DNA of 64,000 nucleotides, taken from contig JACMOC010000059.1 of the NCBI GenBank assembly GCA_014378195.1, positions 1-64,000 on the forward strand, given 5' to 3'. Below, piece by piece: positions 46,773-56,097 of the stretch. The notes under the pieces are model-generated. The model had not been told where the DNA came from. It worked only from the letters and a program-made list of their open reading frames with translations, and made no database searches. Numbering within the stretch: position 1 is the stretch's first letter; every line of letters begins with the position of its first letter. A program made the translations under genes and the position numbers. The DNA comes from Oligoflexus sp. (GTDB lineage: Bacteria > Bdellovibrionota_B > Oligoflexia > Oligoflexales > Oligoflexaceae).

Positions 46773-47414
46773 TCATACTTCAACAAAACCATTACGAATC
46801 GCGTAACGAGCGAGCTCGATTTGCGAACGCATGTTGAGTTTGTTCATGATGTTGGCCTTATGACGATCAACCGTTTTTACGCTGATCTGCAAATCAAGCG
46901 CAATCTCCTTGGCGGTCATGGCCTGAGCCACACAACAAAGGACATCAACTTCGCGCGGGCTGAGCGGATGCTCAAGTCGACCATTGATACCATCGCGATG
47001 TTTCTGCACGAGTGAGCGGATCGTTCCATTCGGCTGAAAAAAGAGCCCGCCTTCACTTACGCTACGAAGGCCTGCCACGATTTGCTCCGGATCATCAAAC
47101 GCAGACATAAGGCCTTTGGCTCCGATTCGTTCCGCTATGCGCTGGTATTCCGGAAGTGGAAGGGAGCTCGTTAAAACGATGTGAAGATCGGGTTTAGTTG
47201 CCTGGGCTTCTGTGGCCATTTGGTAAATAGAGGCCATGGATTGAATATCCATCAACAAAATATCAGGCTGTAGCCGAGCAACGAGGTCCTTAACCTGGTA
47301 GGAGGAAGCGCCGCTTGATACGACTTCCATTTCTTCGAAGCGGTCGAGGACTTGAGTAAGCCCTTCGCGGACGATAGGGTGATCATTAATGACGAGAAGG
47401 GAAATTTTCTTCAT
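46773..47414 (-). CDS. NarL/FixJ-type response regulator (orphan)
   Basis: 213 residues from ATG 47414, where the receiver domain begins (MKKISLLVINDHPIVREG); the frame is open 66 bases further. Asp56 in LLMDIQS is the phosphate acceptor, with Thr82 and Lys100 (GAKGLMS) as the usual partners. Of the acidic pair before it, one residue is Asn (Asn10-Asp11). The C-terminal LuxR-type helix-turn-helix is LSPREVDVLCCVAQAMTA and VKTVDRHKANIMNKL. No histidine kinase gene lies nearby. Confidence 0.9.
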   Translation of the reverse strand: MKKISLLVINDHPIVREGLTQVLDRFEEMEVVSSGASSYQVKDLVARLQPDILLMDIQSMASIYQMATEAQATKPDLHIVLTSSLPLPEYQRIAERIGAKGLMSAFDDPEQIVAGLRSVSEGGLFFQPNGTIRSLVQKHRDGINGRLEHPLSPREVDVLCCVAQAMTAKEIALDLQISVKTVDRHKANIMNKLNMRSQIELARYAIRNGFVEV

Positions 47415-47763
47415 AGCTGTACTCGCAATGTGCAGTGTTACTAACAACTCTTTCCATGCCACATAGACATCTATTGGCAATATTGTGCATCAAAACCTAT
47501 CCGTCTGACTTTGATATCTTAGGAAGGTTCCCCTGAAGGACGCAGCACGAAAGACGTTTCCCAGCAACTTGATAAAAACGTACGAATTGTATGTAGACGC
47601 AATTCTCCATGCCATAATTATGCAGAATTTAGTTGTGAAATATCAGGATGTTATGATGCGTCGTTCGAGCATATAAAACGATTTATTACGTCAAATGGAT
47701 TGCCTACTTCCTAAGTCTGAGTAAAATCCGTCCGCTTTTGTAGACTTTCGTTCCTAAAATTGG
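47415..47763. other. AT-rich intergenic region, no gene seen
   Basis: 349 bases upstream of the response regulator. It contains its promoter, not clearly identifiable. No RNA gene or open frame of note. Confidence 0.4.
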
Positions 47764-47801
47764 AAAAAGCAGAGCAAGGACTAACCTTACTCTGCTTTTT
47801 T
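47764..47801 (-). terminator. terminator of topB
   Basis: AAAAAGCAGAG and CTCTGCTTTTT form an 11-base stem with an inner AAGG/CCTT, 14 bases beyond the topB stop. It has T runs on both sides. Confidence 0.88.
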
Positions 47802-47815
47802 ATAAGTTATTCAAA

Positions 47816-50422
47816 TCAGGACTCGACAGTTGCCAGGACTTCGACGGCTGCGGCCTCGACAACGACCCCTTCAACAGGAGCCAGTTCCGCGTCGGCGGTG
47901 ACAGCCACTTTTTTCCCGCGTGGCGGAAACTCAAAGCGGAACCCGTTCCAGTCATTTTCCATCACGAGCTTGGCGCTGAATTTCCTGCCTTTTTTCGAGA
48001 TAAAATCATAAACGATCGGTGTTTCCTTGGTTTCGAGAAAGCTGACAAGATCAGAACGTTTCAGCTCACGCTTGCAAAGCATACGAGGAAAGTTGAAACC
48101 AGCTCCGCGTTTTTCTCCGGCTTCGCGCCCCTTGATTTTGGTCAAGCAGGCGAAGTCCGCCGGTGTTTCCTTGACCATGCAATCAGGCTCACACTTGAGT
48201 GGACAGGGAGCAATCGGCTCTTCATTCACCTCAAGGTTTGAGTCCGCAGAGGATTCTTCGCTGTTCTCGACAACCTGCCTGACGAGCTTGCCGTTTTCAA
48301 GTCCGAGAGTCGCTTTATACGACTTGCCGTTGGCATTTTTAAAACCATCAAGCTCAGGTGTCGCCTTGTTTTTAATCAAGGTCCGTACAACGTTCGGGTT
48401 GATATAACGGCCGTTAAAATCTTTCCAAATCAGAAAATCACAGGCTTTTTTATCGGAACGTTTGGTGCTTTCACTGCACCCATAAAACCACGCGCGTTCG
48501 AAGACGTCACGACTGCAGTTGGGGCAAGGGCCGAGCGAGTCGACTTCTGGATAGATATTCTCAAAGTCGAAATCCCGCGTTCTATCGACAACGTCCTTCG
48601 CGTAGGTCCCGATCTCCAGCATAAACTCTGAAGCCGTTCTCTGACCGGCTTCCACTTCATTGAGAAACAATTCGAGTTGTCCCGTCAGCTCAGCGGAAGT
48701 CAAGCGACTGGCTTTTACGCGATGCAGGATATCGATTAGCCGAATCCCTTTGGGCGTTGGTCTCAAGCCTTCGTCCACATATTCGCGATTTTTCAAGTTT
48801 TCGATAATATCAGCACGCGTAGCCGCAGTCCCAAGGCCATCGGCGCTGCGAAGAGCCTGTGAAAGCTCTTCGTTTTCGATTTGGCGTCCAGCGTTTTCCA
48901 TAAGGGAAAGGAGGCCCGCCTCTGAGATACGAGCCGGTGGCTTGGTCTCATGCTCTTCGAGTATCGCGGCATGACTTTGCACGGTTACGCCTTCTGCTTT
49001 GTCTTTGCCAACAACGAGCGCAGCGAAGGCTTTGTCGCCGTTATCGGGAACCTTGCCGAAAACAGCTTCCCAGCCCGCTTGTTTTAAAACACGGGGGGGA
49101 CGACTTCTAAAGAGGTTCCCGGCAACGACTGTCGTCCGTTCCACTTCTTCATAGATAGAAGGCGGATAAAATGCGGCCATAAACTGTCGAGCAACAAGAT
49201 CAAAGAGCTTTTGATCGTCACCTTCCATCACGCGCAATTCTCCCGTCGGGATGATTGCAAAGTGATCGGTAACGCCTTCATTGTTAAAAATCTTATCCTG
49301 GTTCAAAAGCCCTGTGTCCTGAAGATGCTTGGCATGTGGGGCAAACTCGGGAACAGCGCCGAATGAGCCGAGGACACGCTCCACTTCAGGTCGGTAATCT
49401 TCGGGCAAAACTTTCGAACTCGTACGCGGATAGGTAAGCACCTTGTGCGTTTCATAACAACGCTGTGCAGCGCGCAGGGTACGGGTTGCGGACCAACCAA
49501 AACGGGTGTTGGCCGTTCTTTGCAAACTGGTCAAATCGAAAAGCAGAGGTGGTTGGCGCTGCGAGGGTTTGCGGATTTCCGAAGCGAGTGCAGGTTTGCC
49601 CACGATCGCTTGAATGACCTGCTCTGCGTTTGCCTTCTCAAAAATTCTGTCTTCTTTGAGTTCGCGTGTCGCATTTTTACGCTCAAAATTGGCATCGTAC
49701 CAGGTACCGTCATAGATCTGACCGTTAACCTCGAAATTGCCTTGAACAGTCCAGTAGGGCTGCGAAATATGTTCGAGGACTTCCATTTCCCGTTCCACGA
49801 GCAAACTCAAAGTGGGCGTTTGCACGCGACCAGCGGACCAGGACACGCCCCGCTGATTTTTGGACTTGAGACGCACTGTCAAGGCTCGCGTCGCGTTCAT
49901 TCCGATAAGCCAGTCAGCATTGGCCCGACATTCAGCAGCAGCGGCAAGGCCTTCATATTTCTGACCATTCTGAAGATTGAGAAAACCTTCCTGAATAGCT
50001 TTTTTAGTCATAGATTGAAGCCATAGTCTTTTGACTGGCTTCTCAACACCCACGAATTTGACGATCTCGCGGAAAATCAACTCACCTTCGCGCGCCGCAT
50101 CGCAGGCGTTCACGAAATAAGCGACATCTTTGCGCTCTATCAGTTTTTTGATCACGCCAAGTCGGTTTTTCTGTTTGGGAACGGGCTTGGTTTTGAATTC
50201 TTCCGGTACGATAGGGAGATCGGCCAAACGCCACCTTTTGTAGGCGGAGCTAATGTCCTCAGGCTCGAGGAGTGTCAGGATATGTCCTACGGCATAGGTA
50301 CAGATGAAGTCATCGCTTTCATAGTACTCGCCTTTGGCTTTTTCTTCGAAGCCACCAAGCGCCGCAGTCACATCTTTTGCAACACTGGGCTTTTCAGTGA
50401 TAATCAAACCTTTTCCGGCCAT
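47816..50422 (-). CDS. topB: DNA topoisomerase III
   Basis: 868 residues from ATG 50422, after TGAGGACTTGG. The Toprim domain has IITEKPSVAKDV (Glu10) and DAAREGE (Asp108-Glu113). The catalytic Tyr331 is in VLTYPRTSS. Then follow the type IA core and a long C-terminal extension with a CPNC...C zinc-ribbon-like unit and two repeats of a G-N-KSYKATLGL / KKGRKFSAKLVM type, common in TopB-like proteins of proteobacteria. It decatenates DNA by single-strand passage. Monocistronic, with its own terminator. Confidence 0.92.
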   Translation of the reverse strand: MAGKGLIITEKPSVAKDVTAALGGFEEKAKGEYYESDDFICTYAVGHILTLLEPEDISSAYKRWRLADLPIVPEEFKTKPVPKQKNRLGVIKKLIERKDVAYFVNACDAAREGELIFREIVKFVGVEKPVKRLWLQSMTKKAIQEGFLNLQNGQKYEGLAAAAECRANADWLIGMNATRALTVRLKSKNQRGVSWSAGRVQTPTLSLLVEREMEVLEHISQPYWTVQGNFEVNGQIYDGTWYDANFERKNATRELKEDRIFEKANAEQVIQAIVGKPALASEIRKPSQRQPPLLFDLTSLQRTANTRFGWSATRTLRAAQRCYETHKVLTYPRTSSKVLPEDYRPEVERVLGSFGAVPEFAPHAKHLQDTGLLNQDKIFNNEGVTDHFAIIPTGELRVMEGDDQKLFDLVARQFMAAFYPPSIYEEVERTTVVAGNLFRSRPPRVLKQAGWEAVFGKVPDNGDKAFAALVVGKDKAEGVTVQSHAAILEEHETKPPARISEAGLLSLMENAGRQIENEELSQALRSADGLGTAATRADIIENLKNREYVDEGLRPTPKGIRLIDILHRVKASRLTSAELTGQLELFLNEVEAGQRTASEFMLEIGTYAKDVVDRTRDFDFENIYPEVDSLGPCPNCSRDVFERAWFYGCSESTKRSDKKACDFLIWKDFNGRYINPNVVRTLIKNKATPELDGFKNANGKSYKATLGLENGKLVRQVVENSEESSADSNLEVNEEPIAPCPLKCEPDCMVKETPADFACLTKIKGREAGEKRGAGFNFPRMLCKRELKRSDLVSFLETKETPIVYDFISKKGRKFSAKLVMENDWNGFRFEFPPRGKKVAVTADAELAPVEGVVVEAAAVEVLATVES

Positions 50423-50719
50423 CCAAGTCCTCATTCAGGATTCGAGCAATTAACGCCAATTTGACTTGTGCGCAAAGGGGTCTTGCTCATTCATAAAGCG
50501 AGCTTACGCTTCGCACTGTCAAGACCTTTTTACCAGGATTTTTTTCGACACGTCAAAATGGGGCTAATGGCTCATAATTTAGGTAAAGTCATTGTGACCG
50601 ATTTTGGGAAAAAGACTAGCATTTAGTTTTTAATACCCGCCAAACCTTCTTGGGGGCCGTACTTCACCTGTGATAGGGTTCGGGTCCGAAGGCATCAGTA
50701 CTATAATAAAGGAACCCTC

Positions 50720-51883
50720 GTGAACGAGCGATTAGGATTGGCACCGATGGAAGGCGTAAGTGACTGGCCTTTTCGGCTTTGGTTTTCCCAGACCAGTGCA
50801 CCGGCGTTTATGAGCACTCCTTTTCTACGTGCCACAGATACGTATCCAAAGCATATTCCCGAAGACTTTGCGCCCGAGCTGAATCGTTATGTGATGCCTT
50901 ATGACCTGATTCCTCAGGTGATGGCCTCACGCCCTGAGGACTTTGTCCGGGCGGCCCGACTTTTTCTGGAAGCCGGCGCAAAATGGGTCGATCTCAACTG
51001 CGGCTGTCCGTCACCCAATCCCGTGAGCGGTGGAGCCGGCAGCAGCCTCCTGAAAACGCCACGTACGTTTCTCGATTTTGTGGAAGAGATTGCGGCACAA
51101 CTCCCGCCGGATTCGTTTAGCGTTAAGATGCGCACTGGTTTTGATGATACGGGCGTATTCGCCGCCGCGATTGAAGGGCTCAAACATCTGCCTCTGCGTC
51201 AACTCACGGTCCATGGCCGGACACGCAAGGATCGCTACGATGGCGAAGCCCGGTGGGATCTGATACAGCACGCCCGTGATGCCCTCCCCTATCCCGTCGT
51301 TGCATCGGGAGACGTCGTCTCATGGGCCACATGGCAAAACAAAAAAAGCCAGCATCCCTCGATCAAAAACGTAATTATCGGTCGTGGCGCTTTACGAAAT
51401 CCCTGGATCTTCGCCGAGCTTCGGACCGGTGAGCCCCTGACAATTTCGCGCCGGACTCTGGTTCTGGCCTTGGCGTCTTTCGCGCAGATTATGGAGCTCT
51501 CCTACAATCATCCCGAAAAGCTCGATGAGTTGGTGAAAAGCGGCGTTTTTAGCGGAACATGTGCCGCCGATGAAGTTCTTTGGCGCAATCTCTGGTCGCA
51601 TTTAAATGACGATGAGCCCCGAAATTTGAGTGTCGAACGTTTTGCCTTCGGACGCACGAAGATGATTTGGAATTCGCTCAGGAGCTCGCTCCCTGCAGAA
51701 TTTTTTGATCCCACTCTTTTACGCGCTAAAACACTCGGCGAATTCCTGTCTGCGCTGGACCAGCGAGGCGACCCTTCGTTTTCTGTCGCTCATACTCCAG
51801 CCTGGGATTGGCTCTTTACAAGCAGCCGCAAGAAAAATGCAGTCACTACCGACTTAGAAGTTTCTCCGGCTTTGCCATCTTAA
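50720..51883 (+). CDS. tRNA-dihydrouridine synthase (Dus)
   Basis: 387 residues from GTG 50720 after AAGGAACCCTC. LAPMEGVSDWPFR, DLNCGCPSPNPVSGGAG (catalytic Cys96), SVKMRTGFDD, LTVHGRTRKDRY and VIIGRGALRNPWIF are the FMN-binding Dus blocks. NPVSGGAG resembles the DusC branch more than DusA or DusB. It reduces uridines in tRNA D loops with NADPH. A TATAAT at 50702-50707 lies immediately upstream, without a clear -35 box. Confidence 0.88.
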   Translation: MNERLGLAPMEGVSDWPFRLWFSQTSAPAFMSTPFLRATDTYPKHIPEDFAPELNRYVMPYDLIPQVMASRPEDFVRAARLFLEAGAKWVDLNCGCPSPNPVSGGAGSSLLKTPRTFLDFVEEIAAQLPPDSFSVKMRTGFDDTGVFAAAIEGLKHLPLRQLTVHGRTRKDRYDGEARWDLIQHARDALPYPVVASGDVVSWATWQNKKSQHPSIKNVIIGRGALRNPWIFAELRTGEPLTISRRTLVLALASFAQIMELSYNHPEKLDELVKSGVFSGTCAADEVLWRNLWSHLNDDEPRNLSVERFAFGRTKMIWNSLRSSLPAEFFDPTLLRAKTLGEFLSALDQRGDPSFSVAHTPAWDWLFTSSRKKNAVTTDLEVSPALPS

Positions 51884-51921
51884 GGTTTCCGGGTATTTTT
51901 CTAGTTTCAAGAATTTGATAA

Positions 51922-52338
51922 TCATCTCTTCTGCTTAGCGGAAATGACGCGATCCAAAACCGTTGGGATACCAAGCTTTCGTGCCCCCCCATTTGGTTTA
52001 GGAATTTCCACACGCAGCGCGGGCTGCGGTTTGTGGCGTTCTTCAATTAGCTCTCGTTTGATTCGCGGCCATTTTTTTACCAAATAACTTTGAATTACGT
52101 CGGTCGACATCCTGTCGATACCGGCAGCTCCGCCGTTACTCATTACTTTTCGAGTGGCCTTCTGCATGTTTTCGCGTTCGATCACCGCAGTCATCAGATC
52201 TGTGAGCTTAGGCGGATGAAGATCCCTTGTCGTCCGAGTGTTGGACCCACCTTCGGGATACTCTCGCGCTTTCCGAGCGCTACCCTCCTCCAAGGTTTCA
52301 GGTATTTCAGCCGTCTGATCTAGGTCTTTTCCACTCAT
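51922..52338 (-). pseudogene. group II intron reverse transcriptase/maturase, N-terminal fragment
   Basis: 138 codons. LMTAVIERENMQKATRKVMS is followed by NGGAAGID, SYLVKKWPRIKRELIEE, and the KPQPALRVEIPKPNGGARKL-GIPTVLDR block: the RT-0/RT-1 part of LtrA-like proteins. The true protein continues past TVLDR for about 300 residues with the YADD active site; here it ends in an unrelated SAKQKR and a stop. It is inactive. It lies inside the intron remnant. Confidence 0.85.
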
Positions 52339-52731
52339 GAGATTTAGGTTCCCTACCTTATTTAAATGTTTGGGCCTTCGACTGGATCGAGCAGTCTTAG
52401 TATGCCCGCTGCTGACTTCTGATATTCTCCCGACGTCTCACAACCTCAGTGGTATCAGATCTCCCCGGGTAATGCACACCCACCTTCACACTTATGCCTG
52501 CTGCATAGACAACCGCGCGTTCCGTGTAAGTATTAGACATTGATGATAATAGCTATCTCATCCCACGCGGCAGCCTCTTATGCAGTTTCTGTACGTCAGG
52601 CCAGTGCTTTGCCTTCGGCTTCCTTCAGATTCCACCTCACGATGGACACCCTTGCCGTTCAGCTAACGCTTCCCCTTACCGGGTGCGTAGAGGACTTTCA
52701 CCTCCGAATGGGTGCGCCCTGCCGGGCGCAC
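51922..52731 (-). mobile_element. group II intron, 3'-truncated
   Basis: Read on the minus strand, the element begins at 52731 with GTGCGCCCGGCAGGGCGCAC, the conserved 5' end (GUGCG and the first stem-loop) of bacterial group II introns, and continues with the expected GTGAAAGTCC segment. About 390 bases of ribozyme sequence (domain I and on) precede the start of its maturase ORF at 52338. The ORF stops after 138 codons and everything downstream (most of RT, domains V and VI, 3' splice site) is missing. The 5' end lies 4 bases beyond the T run of a terminator, the insertion rule of class C introns. It cannot splice in cis. Confidence 0.8.
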
Positions 52732-52737
52732 CATGAA

Positions 52738-52765
52738 AAAGGCCGGTGATTTCTCACCGGCCTTT
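52738..52765 (-). terminator. terminator of the coiled-coil gene and intron insertion site
   Basis: On the minus strand AAAGGCCGGTGA, loop GAAA, TCACCGGCCTTT and a T run: a 12-base perfect stem, 5 bases after the stop of the gene at 52770. The intron 5' end follows after CATG. Confidence 0.92.
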
Positions 52766-52769
52766 GATT

Positions 52770-53432
52770 TTAGAAGAGTTTGGACGTTGGTGCCGCCGGG
52801 GGTAACGTCGATTTTTCGGGGAGAGCTGGGTCGACGTCTGTTTTCACATGCCGACCATAAACGACTTCAAACACCTGCTTCACGCTTGTGGTTTCGTCGA
52901 TATCCCGGGCAAGTCGATCGACTTCACCCTTCTTTTGAATAATAGCTTCTTCAAGCTCACGAATCTCACCAACCATTTTATCGTTCTGACGCTGCAGTTT
53001 ATCCACTTTTCTGCCGGCATCCTCAATTATTGAATGAATATCGATCTTCGCCGACAGCAGAGTTTTCTGAACGATAATAACAACCATTTCTTTTTTGCTA
53101 TCAGGCAATTCCCTCATGAGGCGAATCACGTCTTCGATAGTATAAGGTGACTTGTTCACTTCCGAGCCTTCCTTTGCGGGGGTAGGAACCACATAACGAT
53201 TGGGAACATTCGCCTGATTTGAAGCTAGCGCCGGAATCTGGGGCTGGCTCAAAGTCTGACTGTTGGGTGGAACTGCTTTTTGAACCAGGGGCGGTTGACT
53301 GAAAGGTGGAGGCGAGGCAGGTGCGGAAGGCGGCATCGAGATGCGTTCGCCTTCAGGCGTGTCTTTGCGTTGCCTCGAAGCCTCGGCTTCAGCAAACCCA
53401 AAACCACTCGTTTTTTTGCCAAAAATACTCAC
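52770..53432 (-). CDS. coiled-coil protein of unknown function
   Basis: 220 residues. A Pro/Gln-rich, disordered N-terminal half (about residues 30-90) is followed by a small helical unit (YTIEDVIRLMRELPDSKKE, VVIIVQKTLLSAKIDI) and a coiled coil of about 45 residues (KVDKLQRQNDKMVGEIRELE), then a short tail. No signal or membrane segment. Divergent from the Ser/Thr kinase gene, 177 bases apart. No family recognised; a structural or scaffold role is a guess. Confidence 0.6.
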   Translation of the reverse strand: MSIFGKKTSGFGFAEAEASRQRKDTPEGERISMPPSAPASPPPFSQPPLVQKAVPPNSQTLSQPQIPALASNQANVPNRYVVPTPAKEGSEVNKSPYTIEDVIRLMRELPDSKKEMVVIIVQKTLLSAKIDIHSIIEDAGRKVDKLQRQNDKMVGEIRELEEAIIQKKGEVDRLARDIDETTSVKQVFEVVYGRHVKTDVDPALPEKSTLPPAAPTSKLF

Positions 53433-53609
53433 GCATCATCTCTCTAGGAAGAAAACCTTACCGTTCTTCGGCGTCACGCCTCAAAAACTTGAGATACTTT
53501 TCGCTCAACCCGCAAATTGGGGCTAAAACTTCAGTACCTTACGAATATTTTCCGCTCAAGCTTCGGAATTGTTTAAAACCTGCCGATAACTTGCCCGAGG
53601 ATGGGTCCC

Positions 53610-54584
53610 ATGCAACAAGCGCTCACTACAATCGGACATTATCAAATTTTGGAGCTGGTCGGAGAAGGAGGGCTTGGCAAAGTCTTTCGTGCTCTCGACA
53701 CCCAGAACGGGAGCATTGTCGCGCTCAAACTCCTGCACGAACGCTACGGTCGAGACGAACGTTTCCTTGGTGTCTTTCATCGCGAACTCATGATGCACCG
53801 CACACTGTCCCACCCCTCGCTGGTGCCGATTCTTGACAATCATTTTGAGCCGCCCATATGTTACATCGTGAGCCGCTACATCGATGGCTGGCCGTCGCGC
53901 TTTCTCACTCGTCATTATGGACGTATTCCACCACTCGTTGCGCTAGCATTGATGGTACAGGTCAGTGCGGGACTCGATGCTTTACACCTTAGAGATCTCG
54001 TTCATGGCGATCTCTCGGCAGCCAACATTCTTATTGAAAAAACAGGTAAGGTATTTTTAACAGACTTTAGCCTAACGGCGGACGTCACGTCTCTCGTTAC
54101 GAAAGAACATATTTTCGGGACCCCTGGTTATTATTCTCCCGAACATTTGACTTCGAATCCCGTAACCCCGGCCTCCGACGTCTACGTCATAGGCCTTCTG
54201 CTCTGGGAATTCATCATGGGTACAAAACTGATCCCGGCCCTGGAGGCAGGGAAAAACGTCCAGACTCTTCTCCAGCACATGTCTAATATCTCATTCCGAA
54301 ATTTGAAGTGCACCAGTGAAGAATTGGTAAAGGACCTTCTGGGCCTCTTTCGTATGATCCTGCATCCAGTCGCCGCGAAACGCTTTGAAAACGGTGAGAA
54401 ACTGGGTCGTGCCCTCGAACTTGTCTTAAAAAAACACGGCATCCATAACCCCCAGGCGGCCGTCGTTGAATATCTTTCCGACGGGCTTCTTCCAACGTCT
54501 TATAAAGTGCAAAACCAAAACATCTATCTCGGATATGCAGTGTACAGCGTCGAGGATTTGATGCTGCTCAACCCAAAAGCATGA
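53610..54584 (+). CDS. Ser/Thr protein kinase with altered HRD and DFG motifs
   Basis: 324 residues from ATG 53610, 9 bases after GAGG; an ATG at 53601 would overlap that site. The kinase fold is complete: GEGGLGKV (18-25), VALKLL (Lys40), Glu59, HGDLSAANIL (Asp134, Asn139), DFSLT (Asp152), GTPGYYSPE and SDVYVIGLLLWE. HRD reads HGD and DFG reads DFS. The invariant Asp, Asn and Lys are kept, so it may still be active, but activation-loop control should differ from usual bacterial PknB types. No membrane segment. Followed by a Dabb gene and a cyclic-nucleotide-binding protein gene. Confidence 0.85.
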   Translation: MQQALTTIGHYQILELVGEGGLGKVFRALDTQNGSIVALKLLHERYGRDERFLGVFHRELMMHRTLSHPSLVPILDNHFEPPICYIVSRYIDGWPSRFLTRHYGRIPPLVALALMVQVSAGLDALHLRDLVHGDLSAANILIEKTGKVFLTDFSLTADVTSLVTKEHIFGTPGYYSPEHLTSNPVTPASDVYVIGLLLWEFIMGTKLIPALEAGKNVQTLLQHMSNISFRNLKCTSEELVKDLLGLFRMILHPVAAKRFENGEKLGRALELVLKKHGIHNPQAAVVEYLSDGLLPTSYKVQNQNIYLGYAVYSVEDLMLLNPKA

Positions 54585-54640
54585 TGTGAGATTCCGCCTG
54601 ACACGCTATATCTTATGCTGAACATTCAGTGAGGCTACCC

Positions 54641-54937
54641 ATGATAGAACACATCGTCCTCTTCCGCTGCAAGCCCGGCACGACCGATACCATTCGCGAG
54701 CAATTCGTGGCCGCAGCTCGTAGCCTTAAAGGCGAAATCCCAGGCATACTCTATCTCAGCGCAGGGACCAACTGGTCCGATCGGTCCGATGGTTATGAGC
54801 TGGCGCTCGTCGAGCGTTTTGCTGATAAAAAAGCCCTCGATGCCTATCAAATCCATCCCTACCATGAAAAGTTCAAGTCCGAGTGGGTCAAGCCGCACAT
54901 CGAAAAAGTGCTGGCGGTTGATTATTTTATCGCCTAA
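54641..54937 (+). CDS. Dabb family stress-responsive alpha/beta-barrel protein
   Basis: 98 residues from ATG 54641 after GTGAGGCTACCC. MIEHIVLFRCKPGT, GYELALVERFADKKALDAYQ and a closing HPYHEKF...AVDYF are the Dabb (PF07876) pattern. These small dimeric proteins bind hydrophobic ligands in some members; the role here is unknown. Confidence 0.88.
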   Translation: MIEHIVLFRCKPGTTDTIREQFVAAARSLKGEIPGILYLSAGTNWSDRSDGYELALVERFADKKALDAYQIHPYHEKFKSEWVKPHIEKVLAVDYFIA

Positions 54938-55083
54938 AGGACAGGTTATTCAACTGTACTTTGAAGAACTTACCAGCAAGCCGCCGGCAGCTGGTAAGTC
55001 CCAAATCCTCCCGCAATCTTAAGCTCCCCCGCTCGCCACCGATAACCTTAACAGATCATTTTTATACGGTTCATGAGGCACGC

Positions 55084-56070
55084 GTGTCGGGCAAAAACAA
55101 AATCCTTAAAAAGGGCGAACTCTTGTTCAAAGCTGGTGACAGCTCGGACGGGATGTATGTCTTGCGTAAGGGCCAGATACAGATTTTCCTCGACAAGGCA
55201 GGCACGGACATCTTCCTCGCCACTGTCGCAGCAGGCGGTATGATAGGTGAGATGTCCCTTTTCGATAAAAAACCCAGGTCCGCGTCTGCGCGGGCTATTG
55301 AAGAGACCGAAGTCACTCAGATCAGCAATGACGACTTTAATAAGATCATTCAACAGATTCCCAAATGGCTCGTAAGTCTCATGGCCACTCTCTCATCGAG
55401 GCTTCGCGATACCAACGAACGGCTCCAGGATCTTGAGTCCAAATACAAAAGCAATTACAATCCACTCGAAGAATTGATTCGGACCCTACAGATTCTTATC
55501 CTCCTCTATTATAAAGACGGAGTCAAAGAAGGCAAAACCTGGATGCTCGACCGGGAGGCCGTTACTGTTGATCTTGGTAAAATACTGAATCTCGACAAAA
55601 CAAAAATCGATCATTGGCTCAATTCGCTAATCAAGGGAGGCCTGCTCCTCGCCGCGAAAAGCCAATATAAAAAAGACACGCTCATCAGTCAGAACCGTGG
55701 CGATCTGGAACGATTTAGCGAGTTCGCACGCAAATTTAGGGTCAAAAATCCAAATATGAAGTCATTACCACAGGACTATGTCGATATTCTTGAGATGTTG
55801 AATAAAATCGCCAAAACAACCGCTTACGATACGTTTAGCATCGATTTGAAACAGCTGATGTCGGATGCGAGAGGACTGGGATTCCGCTCGGACGCATGGC
55901 CACAAATGGTCCCCATGCTAGCTGATATCGACGATTCGGTTGCCCTTATCAAAGGCCCGAAAGACATCGTATTTAAGGTGACAAAAAAATCAATTGAAGG
56001 CTTTCTCCTCGCCGCAAAAGTTCTCCGTGCCGTATCTGGCGACGATAAATCTCCCGTCAAAGCAGCTTAA
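55084..56070 (+). CDS. cyclic-nucleotide-binding domain regulator with an extended C-terminus
   Basis: I favour GTG 55084, five bases after GAGG, where the domain begins; a TTG at 54961 would add 41 unmatched residues. A cNMP-binding beta-roll (KKGELLFKAGDSSDGMYVLR, GGMIGEMSLFDKKPRSASAR) is followed by an amphipathic linker helix and a winged-helix-like unit (LGKILNLDKTKIDHWLNSLI, KGGLLL) reminiscent of Crp/Fnr proteins. A further 100 residues with no known domain end the 328-residue protein. The PRSASAR phosphate-cassette region is kept, so ligand binding is plausible. Confidence 0.78.
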   Translation: MSGKNKILKKGELLFKAGDSSDGMYVLRKGQIQIFLDKAGTDIFLATVAAGGMIGEMSLFDKKPRSASARAIEETEVTQISNDDFNKIIQQIPKWLVSLMATLSSRLRDTNERLQDLESKYKSNYNPLEELIRTLQILILLYYKDGVKEGKTWMLDREAVTVDLGKILNLDKTKIDHWLNSLIKGGLLLAAKSQYKKDTLISQNRGDLERFSEFARKFRVKNPNMKSLPQDYVDILEMLNKIAKTTAYDTFSIDLKQLMSDARGLGFRSDAWPQMVPMLADIDDSVALIKGPKDIVFKVTKKSIEGFLLAAKVLRAVSGDDKSPVKAA

Positions 56071-56097
56071 TCCGCAAAAAACCATGGAATCAACCGC

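Noticed and set aside
47816-50422. Several long frames antisense to topB and within other large genes (for example 49445-50026).
   Set aside because: Shadows of real genes: they follow codon periodicity of the opposite strand and show no own signals.
51884-51924. 3' end of the group II intron with domains V and VI.
   Set aside because: No domain V-like hairpin (GAGC...GUUC type) is visible; the element ends within the maturase gene.
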